Shown in pieces: positions 59,501-64,000 of a stretch of DNA of 64,000 nt. The DNA is from Sweltsa coloradensis (Eukaryota; Arthropoda; Insecta; Plecoptera; Chloroperlidae): assembly GCA_024449915.1 (NCBI GenBank), contig JAMZAV010000165.1, positions 310,001 through 374,000 of the forward strand, given 5' to 3'. Made by a program: the position numbers and the translations under genes. Numbering within the stretch: the stretch's first letter is position 1; the number at the start of each line of letters is the position of its first letter. The notes below the pieces were generated by a model. It worked only from the letters and a program-made list of their open reading frames with translations, was not told the origin of the DNA and did not search any database.

Positions 59501-60500
59501 ATTTCAGAACCTAGCCATGTTTACTTTTGGTACTTCCGCCTATGACGAGTGCCGTTGACGACGTAATTATCTATTTGACAATGACATCAAACATTCAATT
59601 CTGTGTCAAATAAATCGATCGTCGAATTGTTACACTTTGTAATGTAGCCTAGTTACAACATTTCGCCGATAGATGTCACCCGCTTAATCAATAATTTACT
59701 ATACATCTATACGTCGATATCTACAATATCTCTGTGATAGGCCTCCGCTGGTTTTAAAGTGTGGGCATGGATAACACCCTGTCTGAGACCCGCCATCGGC
59801 AGACAAAGCGCTTGCGTCATACTCGTCCGCACGTCAGATACATTTTAAATTAAAAAGTAATTTTTGAAAGTAATTTCACTACTTTTTTTCATAAAAAGTA
59901 ACGTAATTTCATTACCGTACTTTCTTGGAAAAGTAACTAAATAGTAATTTAGTTACATTTTGGCTGAAGTAATGAGTAGCCCTAATGTAATTTCATTACT
60001 TTTCAAAAGTAACTTACCCAGGTCTGTTAATTTAGGACTAAAAAAGTAATTTTTCAACACTGATCAATCTTTCACTGCCAAACCATCCTTTGGTTAGGCC
60101 TAATGGACCAATGGTTCACAATGAATGTATCGTAGGTAGGCCTATGCTAGTTTGTTCCTGCTTTGAGGGTTGATCTGTTCATAACTAGTAGGCCTAGGCC
60201 TAAGCAAATGGAACTACCTGCTGACATACTAGCATAAATTTGTGTTCGTTCCCGACGGCCTAGACTTGCTCTACTACCTTGTAACCTTTCCAGGTAACGA
60301 CTGAGGAAATCCAATCTTTGAGTCGACGTCTCTCTATGGGTGTTGAGGATTACATGCGCGAAACTCGTAAAGCATTGTCTAGTCAAGGAGGTGCCGACGA
60401 ATTTTCTTATTCCATTGAAAACGGAAGATTCCTTTGGAAGAAGCTGATTGATAATGATGCAGATTTGAAAATAAAATTTGGATCGATCCTACTGGAAGAA
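56529..60500 (+). CDS. XRCC4: XRCC4, first two exons (3' part outside window)
   Basis: Exons 56529-56654 and 60294-60500 join in phase for 111 codons, then a GTAAGT donor; the rest lies beyond 64000. The product begins MDLTLCKIPVEGGNGFLRLQ and continues with the XRCC4 head domain: SVWTGKVTTEEI, SMGVEDYMRETRKALSSQG, FSYSIENGRFLWKK and KFGSILLEE, matching the human order HSAWTG, GELRKALLS, SCYFFFEKNL, RLGSFNLEK. XRCC4 dimerises through a coiled coil (not yet reached here), stabilises DNA ligase IV and bridges ends with XLF in non-homologous end joining. An in-frame ATG at 56355 would add 58 residues rich in Asn and hydrophobic stretches; I prefer 56529 because the family starts there. The 3.6-kb intron holds a LINE and a hAT element. 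Confidence 0.87.
57235..58890 (+). mobile_element. LINE with YADDM reverse transcriptase, damaged
   Basis: Broken frames at 57240-57700 carry IQDFRPINMLSIVDKLFE and a GTMALEW-like segment. The frame 57720-58427 has NGVPQGSILGPL, IYADDMLLS, KLKLNVCKSK and ELKYLGIIIDDKLDFKSH. A further tail frame reaches 58700. The 3' end is AATAAAGCATAATATACATA with (ATAC) units. It lies in the first XRCC4 intron and has several stops, so it is inactive. Confidence 0.78.
59192..60026. mobile_element. hAT-like element, 835 bp, TTAATTTA target duplication
   Basis: The ends read CAGACCTGGGTAGTAACG and the complement of CAGACCTGGGTAAGTTAC. The duplication TTAATTTA lies at 59184-59191 and 60027-60034. Many AGTAACG/GTAATTT words crowd both ends, while the centre (59350-59840) is GC-richer. 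No transposase domain was recognised. Confidence 0.85.
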
Positions 60501-60965
60501 GTAAGTAGGCCTAGGCCTACCTAGTAGGCTACAGTAGTTAGATCAAACCAACACATTATATCACGTACATGCTCAGGGCTGGACTGGCCCGCCGGGACAC
60601 CGTGAAAAATCCCGGTGTCCCGGCCAAGGTGGGCCACGGTAGCGGCCCACCTTGGCGGCCGCCTATCGCTGCTTAATAAAATAAAATATTTTCTATATTT
60701 GGATGAGCGAAGCTAAGACTTCAATTTCACTGACCCCCCCAAAAAATTTAGCTCGGGTGTTTTTTTTTTCTGTTTGTTCGCTCTTTACCGGGCAAACGGC
60801 ATATGCGATCTTGATGAAAATTGGAGAAGACCTTCGAAATCTCTGAACTTAGAGCTGTATTGTTTTTGGGTACAATTGAAGAAATATTTCTCATGAATAT
60901 CGTACTTTTACGATTTTTTCCGATTTTTAGTGCAATATTTTCGTGACATTTGGGCCGATACTGAC

Positions 60966-61712
60966 TAGGGATGAGACGTGTACACGTGTACATAATTAAA
61001 AAAAAAAATACACGTCGACTTTCAATTGACATTGTTCAGTCGTCGAGATTTCAGATTTCAATAATTCTATTTTGAAATACGAGCTCTTTCAGTCAGCCGC
61101 CGCCGCCGCCTTCCCGCAAAACGGTAAGTTGGTTGCGATCCCTTGGCCCTTGCCACGGTGGCCTTCCCTCTTCCCCCTCCCCCCCCTGACCGGCCCACAC
61201 ATTCCAGATGGTTCCAGACCGCTCGCAGTCGCCCGCCGCCCGCTTAGTTGTTTACGCGTGTTGAGATATGAGTCAGTGACGCATGACTGTTGATTGTTTA
61301 GAATATCTCTTGAGTGGAAGTTCTTTGATAAGATAGACGCGGGAAAGAAGGTTTTAATGCCGACTGTGCGCGAAGGAGTTGCTGCACAATTCAAGTATCA
61401 CGGGAACTATGGTAAATCACAAGCCTTATCTCTCCCCCCCCCCACCCTCTTCATCACGCAAGCCTCAACCATACCATCACCCTTTTAACTTTCTAGGTCA
61501 ATGAAACATCAGCCACGTCATTTACTGACTGATAAACTGAACCGAACGCCGTCGCCGTGTTTACTGTTCAGATTGCAATAAAAATATACAGTAATAAATA
61601 AACATGTACAACTTTTTTTCAGACATCTTAAAATATACATAGTTCACGCGTGTACACGCACAGACAGACAGCGTGTACACCTGAGTAAGATACACGCTTT
61701 TGCCCATCCCTA
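60966..61712. mobile_element. hAT-like element with BED-finger-like remnant, 747 bp
   Basis: The ends read TAGGGATGAGACGTGTACAC and the complement of TAGGGATGGGCAAAAGCGTG. The duplication ATACTGAC lies at 60958-60965 and 61713-61720. A frame at 61294-61400 includes SLEWKFFDKIDAGKK and AAQFKYHGNYGK, recalling the start of a BED zinc finger of a hAT transposase with its cysteines lost. This suggests internal deletion from an autonomous parent. It also has a GC-rich core with CCGCCGCCGCC. Confidence 0.75.
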
Positions 61713-61770
61713 ATACTGACCAAATGGGTGGGGCTACAGCGCTCATATTTTACATGGACATTAAGGTAAT

Positions 61771-63133
61771 AGGGGAGATTGGGGTAATAAGGAATTGGGG
61801 TAATTGGGAACAAGCCCTATAATTAAGAAATTTGAAGATGTAAATTTTATGAAAAATTGTTGGTAAGGAACATACCTTCTTCTTTGATAATGTAATCAAT
61901 TCTACTGAAAACAAGAACTTTTGATTGTGTGTTTTTAGGACTCTTGTAAGGTACTGCAAAAAAAAGTGTAAAATGTTTCTAACAATGTTTTAAAAATCAA
62001 ATTTTCCTTTCTTATAAGAATTAATTGTAGTAAAGACTGTATGCTTATTTTACTGCTTACATATGAGAGTGCCTTATTTTGATTTTTGTAATTTTTTATC
62101 TCTTTCCTCTCCTAAAAGTAGGGGGTAATTCCTATTTGCCCCAAAAACTGAATTTTTGGGGTAAAAGGGAACACCCATGAGGGGTAAATAGGAATACTAG
62201 GGGAAATAGGAATGAGTCATATAGAGTAATGCTATATCATAGGGGTAAATGGGAACAAACATGTCTCGTCATGCAGGTAGGGTAATAAGAATCCACAATC
62301 ATCAACCACTGGAAATTGAAGTAAAATTCCTAGAGCGTAGAGGTAATATCTTTGCTTGGCCTTTGAGGGATGACTTTGATATCATTCAAGAGGCAAAGCT
62401 GTTCCTAGGCCCAATTAAGCTCATTGGGATCACTAAATTTAATTTAGAACCAGATCCAAAAATAACTCAATCATTTTGGGAAAAGTTTAAAAACGCAACA
62501 AGTAGGCCCTGATGAAAATCGGGGTTAATAAATTAAATGTGAGGGAAGTGTTCCTTATTGCCCCCACTTAAAAAGTGTATATTTTTCCTATTAAACAGTA
62601 ATTCATGCATAACAATTTCTATATTTGTAATTTTTCATGATACAAATACTTTTTTAAAATATTAACATCATGCTATGAGAAGCTTTGTGTAGTTTTAAGA
62701 CAAAAATTACAGTTTAAAAAAAAAACTGTAATGTCATGTTTCTAGCTATTAAAAAATACTACAATTTGCATCTGTTCTAACTTTGTCAATAAGCAAGATA
62801 TCAAGATGAATTCTTTTGCTACTTAATTATACTACAAATACCTATGTTCCTTTTTGCCCCATGTATTTTTAATGCACCTACCTTGCTTCTTATAATGCTT
62901 GTTCCTTATTGCCCCAAAATGTTGGGGTAATAAGGAACAATATGGGCGTGTAGAAAAAAATCATTGCATCTAAAATAACACATGAATGCAAAATATTTTA
63001 TTTTATTAAGAAAGCCAATGTTTCAATGTATCGGATACCACCAAAACAATTATAATATGTGTTTCTAGTTATATGTAATTGAGATCATAGGTCAACTTAC
63101 ACAAATTTGTTCCTAATTACCCCAATCTCCCCT
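61771..63133. mobile_element. PIF/Harbinger-like element, 1.36 kb, AAT target duplication
   Basis: Perfectly matched ends AGGGGAGATTGGGGTAAT and complement. AAT flanks both sides (61768-61770, 63134-63136), and the paralogous empty site at about 20426 reads GGTAATGGTGATG. The interior carries roughly a dozen GGGGTAATAAGGAA-like words in both orientations. One 87-codon frame is present at 62249-62512. Confidence 0.75.
62249..62512 (+). CDS. Small ORF inside the PIF-like element, transposon-associated C-terminal module
   Basis: The 87-residue product MGTNMSRHAGRVI... contains EIEVKFLERRGNIFAWPLRD and ends with a charged tail. The pattern VGxV ... VKFL.R ... F.WP..D resembles the short C-terminal module seen in many uncharacterised insect transposon proteins. 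I cannot assign a biochemical role. It may be a leftover of an autonomous parent. No upstream transposase frame remains in the element. Confidence 0.45.
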   Translation: MGTNMSRHAGRVIRIHNHQPLEIEVKFLERRGNIFAWPLRDDFDIIQEAKLFLGPIKLIGITKFNLEPDPKITQSFWEKFKNATSRP

Positions 63134-63395
63134 AATAGTGATGTATTGCCTTTTAAAAGAAAATGTTGAAAAAGTTATCCAGAATCCATATAGGCCTAAA
63201 TAAAGGTTTGAATATAAGTCTTTTGAGGTACCGGTATATGATAACAATTAGGTAACAAGTAACAATAGAAACTTGACAACTATCACCTACAATGTGTTCA
63301 AAAAGCACATGCAAAAGTAACCCTCGCAAACTAAAAACTTACAAAAAAGCTCATCCATCAACGCGACTTAAAACAACGTTTGCAAAGCGGCCTAG

Positions 63396-64000
63396 TAAAA
63401 GAAATCACTCTGTCGTCGTCGGGGAACTTCCCCCTTCCCTTTGACTAGGCTACCTCCCCGACGGCGACGACAATGACAACACGGATGGATGATGACACAG
63501 ACGGAGACGACCACGAAGTGGGGGAACCCCTGCCCTCCCCATACGCTTGTGGCTGGTTCTGACCAGCACAGGCCTGTCCACCCCCCGCGTCCCCCTTACA
63601 TTCCTCCCTTCGTCTCGATTTTAGCGAAAGTGCATAAATTTGAGATGTTAAGCAATATCCAATCAATCAATCAATCTGTATGCCTATTATTTTACCTAGG
63701 CTTACAGTATTTATCTCAGAGTACCGTTGTCAAATTGAAGTTCGTGCTATGCTCATCCAATAAATAATCGAGGGCTAGTCTAAATACTAGTAAATAAAAA
63801 GCAAAATGTTTTTTAAATGAGCCGTGTTTTTTTATTTAGCCTATGGCATAGGCCTAATCTCAATAATTTTTTTAAATAGTCTTTAATCTATATCAAAGTG
63901 TTGGGAGGCATTTAAGCTTGAGAGATTGTTATTCTATGAGTTTAGTCCAAGTTTTATCATCAGTCTTATTCCAGGATGAAGCATTTATTTCAAAGTCCAA
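63396..64000. other. XRCC4 intron 2 sequence
   Basis: No exon was found here. A GC-rich inverted pair GTCGTCGTCGGGGA ... TCCCCGACGGCGACGAC lies at 63411-63472. A short (AATC)n run follows at about 63660. The remainder is AT-rich with no coding signal. Confidence 0.45.

Larger units (their letters stand above)
60699..63395 (+). mobile_element. Helitron-like element H7 with two nested insertions
   Basis: Starts TTGGATGAGCGAAGC and ends AACGCGACTTAAAACAACGTT then GCGGCCTAG|T. It is a diverged subfamily shared with 20046-20665. Its own sequence is 60699-60965, 61721-61770 and 63137-63395, interrupted by the elements at 60966 and 61771. Confidence 0.68.

Overview
The window is a piece of an invertebrate nuclear genome, most likely an insect and possibly hemipteran (inference). 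Small coding exons with GT-AG introns are scattered through AT-rich, transposon-filled sequence, and the only long reading frames outside the host genes belong to retroelements. The obscurin/Unc-89 C-terminus is of the arthropod type. The palindrome GTAGGCCTAC recurs throughout the non-coding DNA as a genome signature.

Four host genes can be assembled from phase-compatible exons. (1) Positions 1001-13895 (+) hold the last 11 coding exons of Unc-89/obscurin: linker, Ig, FN3, C-terminal pseudokinase and tail, 632 codons plus a stop. (2) Positions 15609-18615 (-) hold a complete four-exon UBE2F-type NEDD8-conjugating enzyme (184 aa), tail-to-tail with Unc-89. (3) Positions 21896-45629 (+) hold a complete RFXANK/ANKRA2-like ankyrin-repeat protein in six exons (253 aa), head-to-head with UBE2F, with a proposed first intron of about 15 kb packed with transposons. 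(4) Positions 56529-60500 (+) hold the first two exons of an XRCC4 orthologue, which runs off the right edge. The four act in unrelated processes (sarcomere structure, neddylation, transcription or scaffold regulation, DNA end joining), and no operon-like logic links them.

Most of the remaining sequence is mobile DNA. It includes about eight copies of a Helitron/Helentron-like family (TTGGATGAGCG...CTAG), and at least eleven non-autonomous elements whose boundaries can be fixed by 8-bp target duplications, two of them near-identical 520-bp copies. There are also PIF/Harbinger-type elements with 3-bp duplications, several foldback palindromes, tRNA-derived SINEs, many 5'-truncated LINEs on both strands, and one Ty3/Gypsy-type LTR retrotransposon with apparently identical 346-bp LTRs but a multiply broken interior.

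The most informative structures are nested. At 49149-55285 a foldback element contains a LINE and the LTR element, each with its own target duplication. At 60699-63395 a Helitron-like element contains a hAT-like and a Harbinger-like element, and a paralogous copy at 20046-20665 preserves both empty sites. At 24826-26590 an inverted repeat encloses two tandem Helitron-like copies. Coordinates of exons were set by splice signals and reading phase; there is no transcript evidence here.
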